A stretch of 64,000 nucleotides of DNA from Pseudomonadota bacterium (lineage in GTDB: Bacteria; Pseudomonadota; Alphaproteobacteria; Rhizobiales; Phreatobacteraceae). Numbering within the stretch: position 1 is the stretch's first letter; each line of letters opens with the position of its first letter. Positions 38,354 through 47,090 of this stretch are shown here, in pieces. The notes under the pieces were generated by a model. It worked only from the letters and a program-made list of their open reading frames with translations. It did not search any database and had not been told where the DNA came from. The stretch is taken from the NCBI GenBank assembly GCA_020161695.1, contig JAIUOO010000010.1:1-64000 (forward strand), in the 5' to 3' direction. Made by a program: the position numbers and the translations under genes.

Positions 38354-39049
38354 GTGCGCGCAATCGGGGACGACGAGGTCGCTGAAGCCTATGCCAGCGG
38401 CCGGACCACCTTCATGGGACTCGAGCTTCTCGTCGCGCCGGGCGCGCTCGTGCCGCGGCCGGAAACCGAACTGCTGGGCGCCACCGCCATCGAGGCGCTG
38501 CGGCGCATGAACGTGAGGCCCCCGCGGGTCATCGACATGTGCTGCGGCACCGGCAATCTCGCCTGCGCCATCGCGATGCAGCTTCCCGAAGCACGGATTT
38601 GGGCCTGCGACCTGACGCAGGAATGTGTCGATGTCGCTCGGCGCAACGTCGACAGCCTCGACCTCGGCGATCGCGTCAGAGTGTCACGCGGCGACCTGTT
38701 CGGTGCCCTGTCCGGTCTGGGGCTTGAGGGGACGGTCGACGCGATCGTGTGCAACCCGCCCTACATCTCCGAGAAGCGGCTGGAGGGCGACCGGGCGCAC
38801 CTGCTGGCGCTGGAGCCGCGCGAGGCTTTCGCGGCGGGTCCCTACGGGCTCAGCATCCACATGAAGGTGCTGAAGGAAGCGCCGCGCTTCCTGCGTCCCG
38901 GGGGCGTCCTGCTGTTCGAGGTCGGCCTTGGACAGGATCGTCAGGTCGCTGGTCTGTTCGAGCGCAACGCCGCCTACGAAGCCGTTTCGGCCGTGGCGAA
39001 TGGCGCCGGCGAGGGACGGGTCGTCCTCGGCCATCTGCTCCGATCCTGA
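38354..39049 (+). CDS. PrmC/HemK-like SAM-dependent methyltransferase
   Basis: A 231-residue class I methyltransferase starting with GTG at 38354 after a GGAGG site. It has FMGLELLVAPGALVPRPETELL, the SAM-binding RVIDMCCGTGNLACAIA (PrmC has DLGTGSG) and the amide-methylating motif AIVCNPPYISE. The N-terminal helical domain of true PrmC is missing. NPPY enzymes methylate amide or ring nitrogens, so this may act on an amide made by the operon's amidotransferases; that is inference. It opens the operon, 109 bases before the thioesterase start used here. Confidence 0.82.
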   Translation: MRAIGDDEVAEAYASGRTTFMGLELLVAPGALVPRPETELLGATAIEALRRMNVRPPRVIDMCCGTGNLACAIAMQLPEARIWACDLTQECVDVARRNVDSLDLGDRVRVSRGDLFGALSGLGLEGTVDAIVCNPPYISEKRLEGDRAHLLALEPREAFAAGPYGLSIHMKVLKEAPRFLRPGGVLLFEVGLGQDRQVAGLFERNAAYEAVSAVANGAGEGRVVLGHLLRS

Positions 39050-39157
39050 TCGTCGCCTCACCGCTCCGATCAGGTCGCTGCCGTGCGTTCGGAGCGACCT
39101 TTCGACCAGCTCCGGAGGGCTTCGCGGGCAGCGCTGGAGGGTGCGTCGTTCAAACGG

Positions 39158-40129
39158 ATGATGAAGCTCCGGGCCGGGCATCGGAAAAAACTCGCCGGAC
39201 TTCAAGCGGGGTTTGCCATGGCTCCGGCGCATCTGCGAACAGCATCGGGGGAACAAGGCCCGGAGGCATCGACGCCGCGGGCAGCCGAGGTTGCGACGCA
39301 GACCAGACGCGGTCTCGTGCGTGAAACCGGCCTCCCCTTCGTGTTCCTGTTCCCCGGATCGGTCGGCTATGGCCGAAGCCTCGCCGCGCTGGCCGGGGTG
39401 ATGGCGGGAACCGCCCAGATCGTCCCGGTCCGCTACCCGGATCTTCGGATGATGCTGGCCGGGCGCGCGTCGCTGGCGGCCATGGCCGACGACGCCATGG
39501 AGCAGATCGGCCGCAGGCAGCCGACCGGACCGGTCCGCCTCCTCGGGCATTCGCTCGGCGGCGCAGTGGCGTTCGAGGTCGCCGGCCGGCTTCTGGAAGG
39601 CGGCCGCTCGGTACGGTTTATCGGCATTCTCGACACGAGCATCCTCGGCGAGCGTTCGGAATACCGCGAGACCTTGTCGCGCACCGTGCAGCGCATCCGC
39701 ACCAGCCAGGTGACGGCCGCGCGGATGGCCTGCCGGGGCATTGCCAAGATCGCGGCACGCCTCGGCTGCGAGGGCCTGCTCGCGCGCATGGTCGATCGCA
39801 AGGGCAATAGCCAGTTCAACGCCACGCGCTTCCGCATCACGCTCGAACTGCAGGAAGTGCTGCGCTCGCGGGCGTTCTTTCGCTGGCTGGACCAGCCGAA
39901 GGCTTCCCTGCCGCTGACCGCCACGCTATTCCGCTGCGCGCGCAAGGACATGCCGCAGCATCTCGGCTGGGACGGCCTGTTCGCGAGGCTCGACGTCGTC
40001 GCCATCGATGGCGGCCATATCGACCTGATCATGCAGCCGCACCTGACCCGCAACCATCCGCTGATCGAAGCGGCGGTGGTCCGCTCCTACGCGCCGACGG
40101 AACTCGCGCTGCGTGGAGCGGCGTCATGA
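39158..40129 (+). CDS. alpha/beta-hydrolase thioesterase
   Basis: A protein of about 323 residues of the thioesterase type found in non-ribosomal peptide and polyketide clusters: FVFLFPGSVGYGRSLAALA near the N-terminus, nucleophile elbow GHSLGGAVAFEVAGRLLEGG, and a distal GGHIDLIMQPHL carrying the catalytic His. It should release or transfer an acyl group from a carrier protein such as that at 44758. The start is uncertain: ATG 39158 is used, with a GTG at 39083 and an ATG at 39218 as alternatives. It overlaps the next gene by four bases. Confidence 0.82.
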   Translation: MMKLRAGHRKKLAGLQAGFAMAPAHLRTASGEQGPEASTPRAAEVATQTRRGLVRETGLPFVFLFPGSVGYGRSLAALAGVMAGTAQIVPVRYPDLRMMLAGRASLAAMADDAMEQIGRRQPTGPVRLLGHSLGGAVAFEVAGRLLEGGRSVRFIGILDTSILGERSEYRETLSRTVQRIRTSQVTAARMACRGIAKIAARLGCEGLLARMVDRKGNSQFNATRFRITLELQEVLRSRAFFRWLDQPKASLPLTATLFRCARKDMPQHLGWDGLFARLDVVAIDGGHIDLIMQPHLTRNHPLIEAAVVRSYAPTELALRGAAS

Positions 40130-41133
40130 ACCGGGTGGCCTCCGTCGCGCACTATCGGGCCTTCGACAGGGACATCCTGAGGCTCGATGCGGCGGCGGAG
40201 ACGGATCGCATCGTGGAGGTGCTCTCGGGGCAGGTTCTCGCCATTCTCGGCCGCCGCGGCGCGGTCGTCGGCCTGTCCGGCGGCGTCGACAGTTCCGTCG
40301 TCGCGGCGCTCTGCGCGCGAGCGTTCGGGCGCGAGAGGGTTCTCGGCCTGCTGATGCCCGAACACCATTCCTCCGGCGACTCGCTGAGGCTCGGGCACGT
40401 CATCGCAGCGGCGCTCGGTATCGAGACGATGGTCGAGGATATCGGGCCGGCACTCGGCGCGCTCGGCGCTTATCGCCGGCAGGACGAGGCGATCCGCACG
40501 GTGGTGCCGGACTATGGCGAGGGCTGGAAATGCAAGCTCGTCCTGCCGTCGATCCGCGAGAGCACCGGCATCAACATCACGCGCCTGACGGTGCAGGACC
40601 CTGAAGGCGCTGTCCGGACCGTGCGCCTGCCGCCGGACGCCTACCTCAAGCTCGTCGCGGCGACGAATTACAAGCAGCGCCTGCGCAAGATGAGCGAATA
40701 TTACCACGCTGACCGGCTGCGCTATGCGGTGATCGGCACGCCCAACCGGCTGGAGCACGATCAGGGCTTCTTCGTCAAACAGGGCGACGGGATGGCCGAT
40801 GTCATGCCGATCGCGCATCTCTACAAGACCCAGGTCTACCAGCTCGCCGAGCATCTCGGCGTGCCGGAGGAGATCCGGCAGCGGCCGCCGACCACCGACA
40901 CGTTCTCGATGCCGCAGAGCCAGGAGGAGTTCTATTTCGCGCTCCCCTACGATCTGATGGACCTCTGCCTCTATGCCGCGGACCATGGCATTGCCGCCGA
41001 GGCCGTCGCGGCCGCCACCGGCCTGACCGCCGAACAGGTGCGCCGGGCGTTCCGTGACATCGAGGCCAAGCGCCGCGCCTCCCGCTATCTCCATGCGCGG
41101 TCCCTTCTCGTCACCCCGGTCGCGGCGGAGTGA
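40126..41133 (+). CDS. NAD-synthase-like ATP pyrophosphatase (amide-forming)
   Basis: A 335-residue protein with the PP-loop SGGVDSSVVAALCARAFG near residue 52 and NAD-synthase-like segments LGLLMPEHHSSGDSL and VKQGDGMADVMPIAHLYKTQVYQLAEHLGVP. The usual GTGNKSE is GTPNRLE, and a segment around GINITRLTVQDPEG looks inserted. It has no glutaminase domain, unlike typical alphaproteobacterial NadE. Within this operon it is more likely to adenylate and amidate a carboxylate than to make NAD, perhaps using ammonia from the AsnB-like neighbour. Confidence 0.82.
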   Translation: MNRVASVAHYRAFDRDILRLDAAAETDRIVEVLSGQVLAILGRRGAVVGLSGGVDSSVVAALCARAFGRERVLGLLMPEHHSSGDSLRLGHVIAAALGIETMVEDIGPALGALGAYRRQDEAIRTVVPDYGEGWKCKLVLPSIRESTGINITRLTVQDPEGAVRTVRLPPDAYLKLVAATNYKQRLRKMSEYYHADRLRYAVIGTPNRLEHDQGFFVKQGDGMADVMPIAHLYKTQVYQLAEHLGVPEEIRQRPPTTDTFSMPQSQEEFYFALPYDLMDLCLYAADHGIAAEAVAAATGLTAEQVRRAFRDIEAKRRASRYLHARSLLVTPVAAE

Positions 41134-41137
41134 TGAC

Positions 41138-43156
41138 ATGTGCGGCATGGCAGGGATCGTGTCTCTCGGCGTGTCGGCACCGCCTCCCGCGCGCGACGCC
41201 CTGATCCGGATGGCCGGCGCGCTCGTGCACCGTGGACCGGACGAGCAGGGCATCTATCGCGACGAGCGGGCGGGCCTTGCCCATGCACGGCTGTCGATCA
41301 TCGACATCGACGGGGGCGGGCAGCCGCTGTCCGATGCCGATGGCGCGGCTTGGATCGTCTTCAACGGCGAGATCTTCAACTATGTCGAGCTGCGCGCCGA
41401 ACTGGCGGCGCTTGGCTATCGGTTCCGCACCCGGAGCGACACCGAGGTGATCGTCCAGGCCTGGCGCGCCTGGGGCGAGGCGGCCTTCGAGCGGATGAAG
41501 GGTCAGTGGGCGCTGGCGCTCTGGGAGCCGGCGGGGCGCCGCCTGATCCTGTCGCGCGACCGGACCGGCATCTGTCCGCTCTATCTCTGCGAACATGGTG
41601 GCCGCGTCCTGTTCGCCAGCGAGGTGAAGGCGATCTTCGCGGCCGATCCGGCAATTCCCCGCGCCTTCGATCCGGCAGGGCTCGACCAGACCTTCACGCT
41701 ATGGGCTCCCGTCGCGCCGCAGGGCGTCTTCGCGGGCATCCGCGAACTCGCGCCGGGCCATACCCGCATCTATCGGGACGGCACCGCGCGCGAGCGCTGT
41801 TTCTGGCAGCCGCGCTTCCCCGAAGGCTCCGGCGAGGGTTTCGCCGGCTCGCTGGACGACGCCGTGGAGATGGTGCGCGAGGCTCTCGACGCGGCGGTGT
41901 CGCTGCGCATGGTCCGATCGGACGTGCCGGTCGGCAGCTATCTTTCCGGCGGCCTCGACAGTTCGCTTGTCGCCGCCATGGGCCGGCGCTTCGCGGGCGA
42001 GCGGTTCCAGACTTTCTCGCTGCGCTTCGCCGATGCCGAGTACGACGAAACGGATTTCCAGCGCCTGATGGTGCGCAGGACCGGGAGCGAGCACCACGAG
42101 CTCGTCGTCGAACGACGCGACATCGCCCGCATCTTCCCCGATGTCGTCCGCCACGGCGAACGGCCGATCCTGCGGACCGCGCCCGCGCCGCTGTTCCTCC
42201 TGTCGCGGATGGTGCGCGAGGCCGGCATCAAGGTGGTGCTGACCGGCGAGGGGGCCGACGAGGTCTTCGCCGGCTACGACCTGTTCCGCGAGGCCAAGGT
42301 CCGCCGCTTCTGGGCGTCTCAGCCCGATTCAGCCTGGCGCTGGCGGCTGATCGAGCGGCTCTATCCCTATCTGTCCCGGTCGCCCGTCCGCCAGCAGGCC
42401 ATGGCGCGGCAGTTCTTCGGGCATGGTCTTGCCGGCAGCGCCGATCCGGGCTTCGGCCACGATACGCGCTGGCGCACGACCGGCGCGATCAAGCGGCTGT
42501 TCTCCGCCGACCTGAGCGCGCGCATCGCGGGCGAGGATGCCGTGTCGAGCCTCATCGACGGCCTGCCGCCGGCGTTCGCGCGCTGGGAGCCGCTGGCGCA
42601 GGACCAGTATCTGGAGATGCGGACGCTGCTGTCGGGCTATCTCCTGTCGGCGCAGGGCGACCGGATGCTGATGGCCCATTCGGTCGAGGGCCGCTTCCCC
42701 TTCCTGGACGAGGACGTCATGGCGGTGGCGAACGCCCTGCCGGCCGCCCACAAGCTGCGCGTGCTCGACGAGAAGCATGTCCTGAAACGCGTCGCCGCGC
42801 CGCTCGTCCCACCCGAGATCGTGGCGCGGAAGAAGCAGCCCTACCGCGCGCCCAACGCCTTGTGCTTCTTCGGCGCGGACGCGCCTGAACATGTCGGGGA
42901 CATGCTGTCGGAGGCGGCGCTTCGCGATGCGAACGTGTTCGATCCCGCCGCCGTCATGCACCTCGTCTCGAAATGCCGGAAGCATGCGGAGGATGGCGGC
43001 GGCGATCTCTCCAATTCCGACAACATGGCGCTGGTCGGCGTGCTGTCGACCCAGTTGCTGCACCACCAGTTCGTCGCCAGCCGTCCGGATGCCGCAAGGC
43101 CTCCGGCCCTGGCGACCGACATCGACCACCTGCACCGCGCAGAGGCCTTCGCGTGA
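41138..43156 (+). CDS. asnB: asparagine synthetase-like glutamine amidotransferase
   Basis: A 672-residue two-domain enzyme. The class II glutaminase begins MCGMAGIVSLG, so Cys2 becomes the N-terminal nucleophile, and has LVHRGPDEQG and the FNGEIFNYVELR segment. The synthetase domain has SYLSGGLDSSLVAAMGRR, the PP-loop ATP site. It resembles the amidotransferases of exosortase and capsule loci as much as housekeeping AsnB. Lasso cyclases share this fold. The family start decides the ATG at 41138. It shares one base with the ligase gene that follows. Confidence 0.88.
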   Translation: MCGMAGIVSLGVSAPPPARDALIRMAGALVHRGPDEQGIYRDERAGLAHARLSIIDIDGGGQPLSDADGAAWIVFNGEIFNYVELRAELAALGYRFRTRSDTEVIVQAWRAWGEAAFERMKGQWALALWEPAGRRLILSRDRTGICPLYLCEHGGRVLFASEVKAIFAADPAIPRAFDPAGLDQTFTLWAPVAPQGVFAGIRELAPGHTRIYRDGTARERCFWQPRFPEGSGEGFAGSLDDAVEMVREALDAAVSLRMVRSDVPVGSYLSGGLDSSLVAAMGRRFAGERFQTFSLRFADAEYDETDFQRLMVRRTGSEHHELVVERRDIARIFPDVVRHGERPILRTAPAPLFLLSRMVREAGIKVVLTGEGADEVFAGYDLFREAKVRRFWASQPDSAWRWRLIERLYPYLSRSPVRQQAMARQFFGHGLAGSADPGFGHDTRWRTTGAIKRLFSADLSARIAGEDAVSSLIDGLPPAFARWEPLAQDQYLEMRTLLSGYLLSAQGDRMLMAHSVEGRFPFLDEDVMAVANALPAAHKLRVLDEKHVLKRVAAPLVPPEIVARKKQPYRAPNALCFFGADAPEHVGDMLSEAALRDANVFDPAAVMHLVSKCRKHAEDGGGDLSNSDNMALVGVLSTQLLHHQFVASRPDAARPPALATDIDHLHRAEAFA

Positions 43157-44706
43157 TGGACACCGCCGTTCCGTTGCTGCACGACCACCTCATCCGTTCG
43201 GCCTGCCGAAGCCCGGAAAAGGTCGCCCTCGTCTGCGGCAGGCGCCGCGTCACCTATGACGAGCTCGATGCGAGCTCCGACGCGCTGGCGGCGCACCTCG
43301 CCACTGCGGGCGTCGCCCGGGGCGACCGCGTCATGATCTTCGCGGACAATACGGTCGAGGCGGTCGTCGGCTTCTGGGCGACGCTGAAGGCCAATGCGGT
43401 GGCCTGCCTGATCAATCCGCTGACCAAGGCCGACAAGCTCGACTATCTCCTGCAGGACTGCCGGCCGGCGGCGTTCATCACCGATGCGCACCTGCACGCA
43501 GCGTTCGGCGATCCGGTTCGCCGCGCCAGCTTCCTCAAGCGGGTGGTCGTCAGCGGCGAGGCCGGCGATTCCGAACCGATCAGGCTGCCGCGCGCGGTCC
43601 GGTGGGAGGTGGCGACGACGGCGCACGGCGCGCCGCCGGTGCCGCGCTGCATCGACATCGACCTCGCGGCGATCGTCTACACGTCGGGATCGACCGGCGA
43701 TCCCAAGGGCGTGATGCTGACCCACCGCAACATGCTCACCGCCTGCGCGTCGATCGCCTCCTATCTCGAGCTGCGCGAGGACGAGGTGATCCTCAACGTC
43801 CTGCCGCTGGCCTTCGACTACGGCCTCTACCAGATGATCATGGCTTTCAGCGTCGGCGCGCGGCTGGTGCTGGAGCGGTCCTTCGCCTTCCCGGCGCAGA
43901 CGATCCGGGTCCTGTCCGAGGAGAAGGTCACCGGACTTCCCGGCGTGCCCACCGTCTTTTCCACGCTGCTCGGCTTCAAGTCGCTTCGCGGCAGCGACCT
44001 CGCCAGCATCCGCTATGTCACCAATACCGGCGCGGCGCTGCCGGTGAAGCACATCCAGATGCTGCGGGAGCTTCTGCCGGCGGCCCGGATCTATTCGATG
44101 TACGGGCTCACCGAGTGCAAGCGCTGCACCTACCTGCCGCCGGAGGATATCGACCGGAAGCCGGAAAGCGTCGGCATCGCCATTCCGAACACCGAAATGT
44201 GGATCGTGGACGAGGGCGGCCGGCGGCTCGGTCCCGGCCTCGTCGGCCAGCTGGTGATCCGAGGCGCGACCGTGATGAAGGGCTACTGGGGCAAGCCCGA
44301 GGCGACCGCCGAGAAGCTGAAGCCCGGGCCGCTGCCCGGCGAGCAGGTCCTCCACACCGGCGACTACTGCCGCATGGACGAAGAGGGCTATCTCTATTTC
44401 GTCGGCCGCAGCGACGAGATCATCAAGTCGCGCGGCGAGAAGGTCGCGCCGAAGGAGGTCGAGAATGTCCTGATGGGCATTCCCGGCGTCAAGGAGGCGG
44501 CCGTCATCGGGGTTCCCGACGACCTGCTCGGCGAGGCGGTCAAGGCCTTCGTGGTGATCGAGCAGGGGACGGCGATCGGCGAGGCGCAGATCCGCAACGA
44601 GTGCCGCCGGCGCCTCGAGACCTTCATGGTGCCGAAGCACATCGACATCGTCGCCAGCCTGCCGAGAACCGATACGGCGAAGATCAACAAGCGGGCTCTG
44701 TCATGA
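43156..44706 (+). CDS. acyl-adenylating ligase (AMP-binding, ANL family)
   Basis: A 516-residue enzyme with ANL motifs AIVYTSGSTGDPKGVMLTH, MYGLTECKRCTYLPPED, HTGDYCRMDEEGYLYFVGRSDEIIK and the C-terminal catalytic lysine region DTAKINKRAL. It resembles the AMP-forming ligases linked to exosortase A and to carrier proteins more than catabolic acyl-CoA synthetases. It should activate a carboxylic acid as acyl-AMP and load it on the carrier encoded next. The start at 43156 overlaps the previous stop (TGATG). Confidence 0.88.
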   Translation: MDTAVPLLHDHLIRSACRSPEKVALVCGRRRVTYDELDASSDALAAHLATAGVARGDRVMIFADNTVEAVVGFWATLKANAVACLINPLTKADKLDYLLQDCRPAAFITDAHLHAAFGDPVRRASFLKRVVVSGEAGDSEPIRLPRAVRWEVATTAHGAPPVPRCIDIDLAAIVYTSGSTGDPKGVMLTHRNMLTACASIASYLELREDEVILNVLPLAFDYGLYQMIMAFSVGARLVLERSFAFPAQTIRVLSEEKVTGLPGVPTVFSTLLGFKSLRGSDLASIRYVTNTGAALPVKHIQMLRELLPAARIYSMYGLTECKRCTYLPPEDIDRKPESVGIAIPNTEMWIVDEGGRRLGPGLVGQLVIRGATVMKGYWGKPEATAEKLKPGPLPGEQVLHTGDYCRMDEEGYLYFVGRSDEIIKSRGEKVAPKEVENVLMGIPGVKEAAVIGVPDDLLGEAVKAFVVIEQGTAIGEAQIRNECRRRLETFMVPKHIDIVASLPRTDTAKINKRALS

Positions 44707-44757
44707 GCCGCTCCCCGTTCCGGCCGGCGAATGTCATGAGATGAGGAGGGTGAACCG

Positions 44758-45042
44758 ATGATGCGAGAAACGGCGGCGCTTGGCGCCTGCAGGGATCAGG
44801 TCCGCGCCTTCCTGGCAGCGAATTTCTATGTCGGCGACATGGCCGCGCTGCGCGACGACACATCGTTGATCGACAAGGGCATCATCGATTCCACGGGGGT
44901 GCTTGAGGTGGTGGGCTTCATCGAGCAGACCTTCGGTATCGCGGTGGACGACAGCGAACTGCTGCCGGAGAATCTCGACACCATCCAGGGCATCGCGGCC
45001 TACGTGATCCGCAAGCAGGAGGAGCCGGTCACCAGCGGCTAG
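44758..45042 (+). CDS. acyl carrier protein
   Basis: A 94-residue carrier. The phosphopantetheine serine is in LIDKGIIDSTGVLEVVGFIEQTFGI (IDS in place of the usual DSL), with a following DLDTI-like helix (ENLDTIQGIAAYVIRKQ). It lies 51 bases after the ligase, which most likely charges it. The charge pattern fits a stand-alone ACP rather than a PCP in a large synthetase. GAGGAGG upstream supports the start at 44758; the second ATG one codon later is equally possible. Confidence 0.88.
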   Translation: MMRETAALGACRDQVRAFLAANFYVGDMAALRDDTSLIDKGIIDSTGVLEVVGFIEQTFGIAVDDSELLPENLDTIQGIAAYVIRKQEEPVTSG

Positions 45043-45127
45043 GCTCATTCCGTCGCGGCAGAATGGCCGCGGACGCTGCGTCACGTCGCCGTTGCGCTCG
45101 ACCGGCCGCGTAGGGCATACGCGTCTG

Positions 45128-45898
45128 ATGGATGTCGCGATCAAGCTGTCTCTGGCGGGTGGCCACGCGTGGGAATTCGTGTGCGACGAGAACGACCCGA
45201 TGGTGATCGGGGTCGTCTCGGCGCTGCCCGGCGCGACTGTCGATGCCAATCTGCCGCCGGACGGGCTGGTGCAGGTGGAGAATCGCGCCGGAGAGCGCCT
45301 CTATTTCTCGCGCACGTCGCTGGTCGCGGTTTCCGTCCGGCATGTGCCGGCAGCTCCGAATGCCCCAAAGCCCGGTTCGCCGGCCCTGCGGCCGCCACGC
45401 TTCCTGCTGCTGCCGGCGGTGCTGCCCCGCGAGGCGTCAGCGGAAGCCATGGCGCTTCCCGAAGTGGAGGGCCGCGGCCATCCCGCGCCGGGCGTGCAGG
45501 ACGTGGTCGACCCGCAATCTCTGCCCGCCGCTGTCGTCGATGCGCTTGTCGCTGCCGCCGCGCGAGGCGTCGCGGCTCTTGAGGTCGATGCCAGCGGGGG
45601 AACCCATCTCGATATCCGCCTGATCCGGGCGGGCGCGGGCGCGGCCTTTGCCCTGCCGGTGGGCGATGCGGCCGACGTCCTGCTCGACGTGCTGGTCGTG
45701 CTGGAAGCGCCGCTCGGGCTTTCGGTCCGGCTCGCCGGCGACGGCAGCGGACGTGGTCTCGGTCTGGCCGAGGGCGACATCCTGCTGGTGCCCCCGGCTG
45801 AAGCGGGCGCGGCCATCGGGGCGGGCGATCCCTCGCCATCGCCCGTCATCCTGCTGGCGGGCCGCCTCATCCGGGGCGAGCGCCTTGCCGCCGCCTGA
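45128..45898 (+). CDS. hypothetical protein, possibly a degenerate oxygenase-fold protein
   Basis: A 256-residue protein, MDVAIKLSLAGGHAWEFVCDEND... The N-terminal 70 residues (to TSLVAVSVRHVP) are a beta-rich domain; then PPRFLLLPAVLPREASAEAM resembles the linker that opens many prolyl-hydroxylase-like 2-oxoglutarate oxygenases. The rest is beta-rich with one HLD (in GGTHLDIRL) but no later His or Arg for an iron site. I therefore call it unknown, with a decayed double-stranded beta-helix as a weak guess. It overlaps the fusion kinase gene by 14 bases. Confidence 0.6.
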   Translation: MDVAIKLSLAGGHAWEFVCDENDPMVIGVVSALPGATVDANLPPDGLVQVENRAGERLYFSRTSLVAVSVRHVPAAPNAPKPGSPALRPPRFLLLPAVLPREASAEAMALPEVEGRGHPAPGVQDVVDPQSLPAAVVDALVAAAARGVAALEVDASGGTHLDIRLIRAGAGAAFALPVGDAADVLLDVLVVLEAPLGLSVRLAGDGSGRGLGLAEGDILLVPPAEAGAAIGAGDPSPSPVILLAGRLIRGERLAAA

Positions 45899-47036
45899 AC
45901 CGGCATTGCCCGTTCGCGGCGCCAGCTTCTTTCCCATCGCCGATGGCGGGATCGTCTATCTCGACCGCGTTCGACGGCTGTACGGACTGAATGCTCCGGC
46001 GGCGCTGGTCTGGCGCGACCTGACCGAAAGCGCGGCCCCGGCCGAGACCGTGGCGCGGCTTGCCGAGGCCTATTCGCTCGACGCCGCGACCGCGCATGAG
46101 TGGCGCGACCTTGCCGTCAGGTCGTTCGCCGAATCGATCCTGAGGGATGCGGCGGAAGCTGCCGATGCGCCGGACGCGCCGCACGTCGCGGATCCACGCC
46201 CCTTCGACGCGGGAGTCGTCTATCGCCTGCTCGGCCAGCCCGTCCACGTCGATGCGCCCGCTGCCGTTCTCGACGGCATCGATACGCTTCTCGGCGACCG
46301 GATGATCCCGGCCCGCGCACCGGCGAGCGCGGACGCGCTCTGGGTCCGGGTCACGCCGGAGGGCGGGCACCTGCGCGTCGAGAGCGGCGGCGATCCCCCG
46401 ACGGTCGAAACCCGCGAGACGGTCGTGCCGGACGTGGAACGGCGCATCGTTCAGGACATCGTCCCCCGCGTGCCGCATTTTCTTGCTTTCCACGGCGCGC
46501 TGCTGGCACAGGGCGACCGGTCGGTCCTGCTCTCCGCGCCGTCAGGTTCGGGCAAGACCACGCTGGCGCTGGCGCTCGCAAGGGCCGGCTGGTCTCTCCT
46601 GACGGACGAGATGGCTCTGCTCGATCGCGATCTCGGCTGGCGCGGCCTGCCGTTCCGACCCTGTGTGAAGAGCGACAATTACGGCCTGATCGCAGCGGCC
46701 TTCCCGGAGCTCGGCGATGCGATGGAGCACGTCCGATTCGGCCGCAAGGTGAAGTTCCTGCCGCTGCCGCTCGACACGCGGCGCCTGACGTTGCGGACGG
46801 TCGTCTTTCCCCAGTACCGGCCCGGACCGGCAACCGAACTGATGCCCATTTCGCCAGCTGACGGCCTCCAGCGGCTTCTCGCGCAGTGCATCTACGTGCC
46901 GCCCGGATTCGGCGAGGAAGACGTTACCCGGCTCATATCCTGGCACGATGGCACGAATTACTACGCGCTTGGCTTCGGCGATTCGCAGTCTGCATCGAAA
47001 CTTATCAACGGTGCCGATTTTTCAAGCTTGCGTTAG
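45885..47036 (+). CDS. PqqD-HprK-like fusion protein (peptide-modifying kinase candidate)
   Basis: A protein of about 383 residues. Residues about 10-90 (VYLDRVRRLYGLNAPAALVWRDL..., AETVARLAEAYSLD) match the PqqD/leader-recognition winged helix. The C-terminal part is HPr-kinase-like, with a P-loop LLSAPSGSGKTTLALALARAGWSLLTDE (about 214-241) and FRPCVKSDNYGLI. It resembles the HprK-related kinase A and PqqD pair of HPr-rel-A loci, here fused. PqqD domains bind leader peptides, and HprK-like enzymes in lasso peptide loci phosphorylate the precursor. No ATG fits; a TTG at 45885 is the best start. Confidence 0.8.
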   Translation: MPPPEPALPVRGASFFPIADGGIVYLDRVRRLYGLNAPAALVWRDLTESAAPAETVARLAEAYSLDAATAHEWRDLAVRSFAESILRDAAEAADAPDAPHVADPRPFDAGVVYRLLGQPVHVDAPAAVLDGIDTLLGDRMIPARAPASADALWVRVTPEGGHLRVESGGDPPTVETRETVVPDVERRIVQDIVPRVPHFLAFHGALLAQGDRSVLLSAPSGSGKTTLALALARAGWSLLTDEMALLDRDLGWRGLPFRPCVKSDNYGLIAAAFPELGDAMEHVRFGRKVKFLPLPLDTRRLTLRTVVFPQYRPGPATELMPISPADGLQRLLAQCIYVPPGFGEEDVTRLISWHDGTNYYALGFGDSQSASKLINGADFSSLR

Positions 47037-47090
47037 GGAAGCTCGGCGGATAGTGGTCTCGGGTCTTTGATCAATGGCCGGAGGTTCCGC

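Noticed and set aside
41138-43156. AsnB homologue as a lasso peptide cyclase
   Set aside because: It keeps the N-terminal glutaminase with Cys2, and no B-type leader peptidase is encoded; the lasso model lacks an essential part.
42841-44640. 599-codon minus-strand frame
   Set aside because: Antisense to the acyl-adenylating ligase, which carries all ANL motifs.
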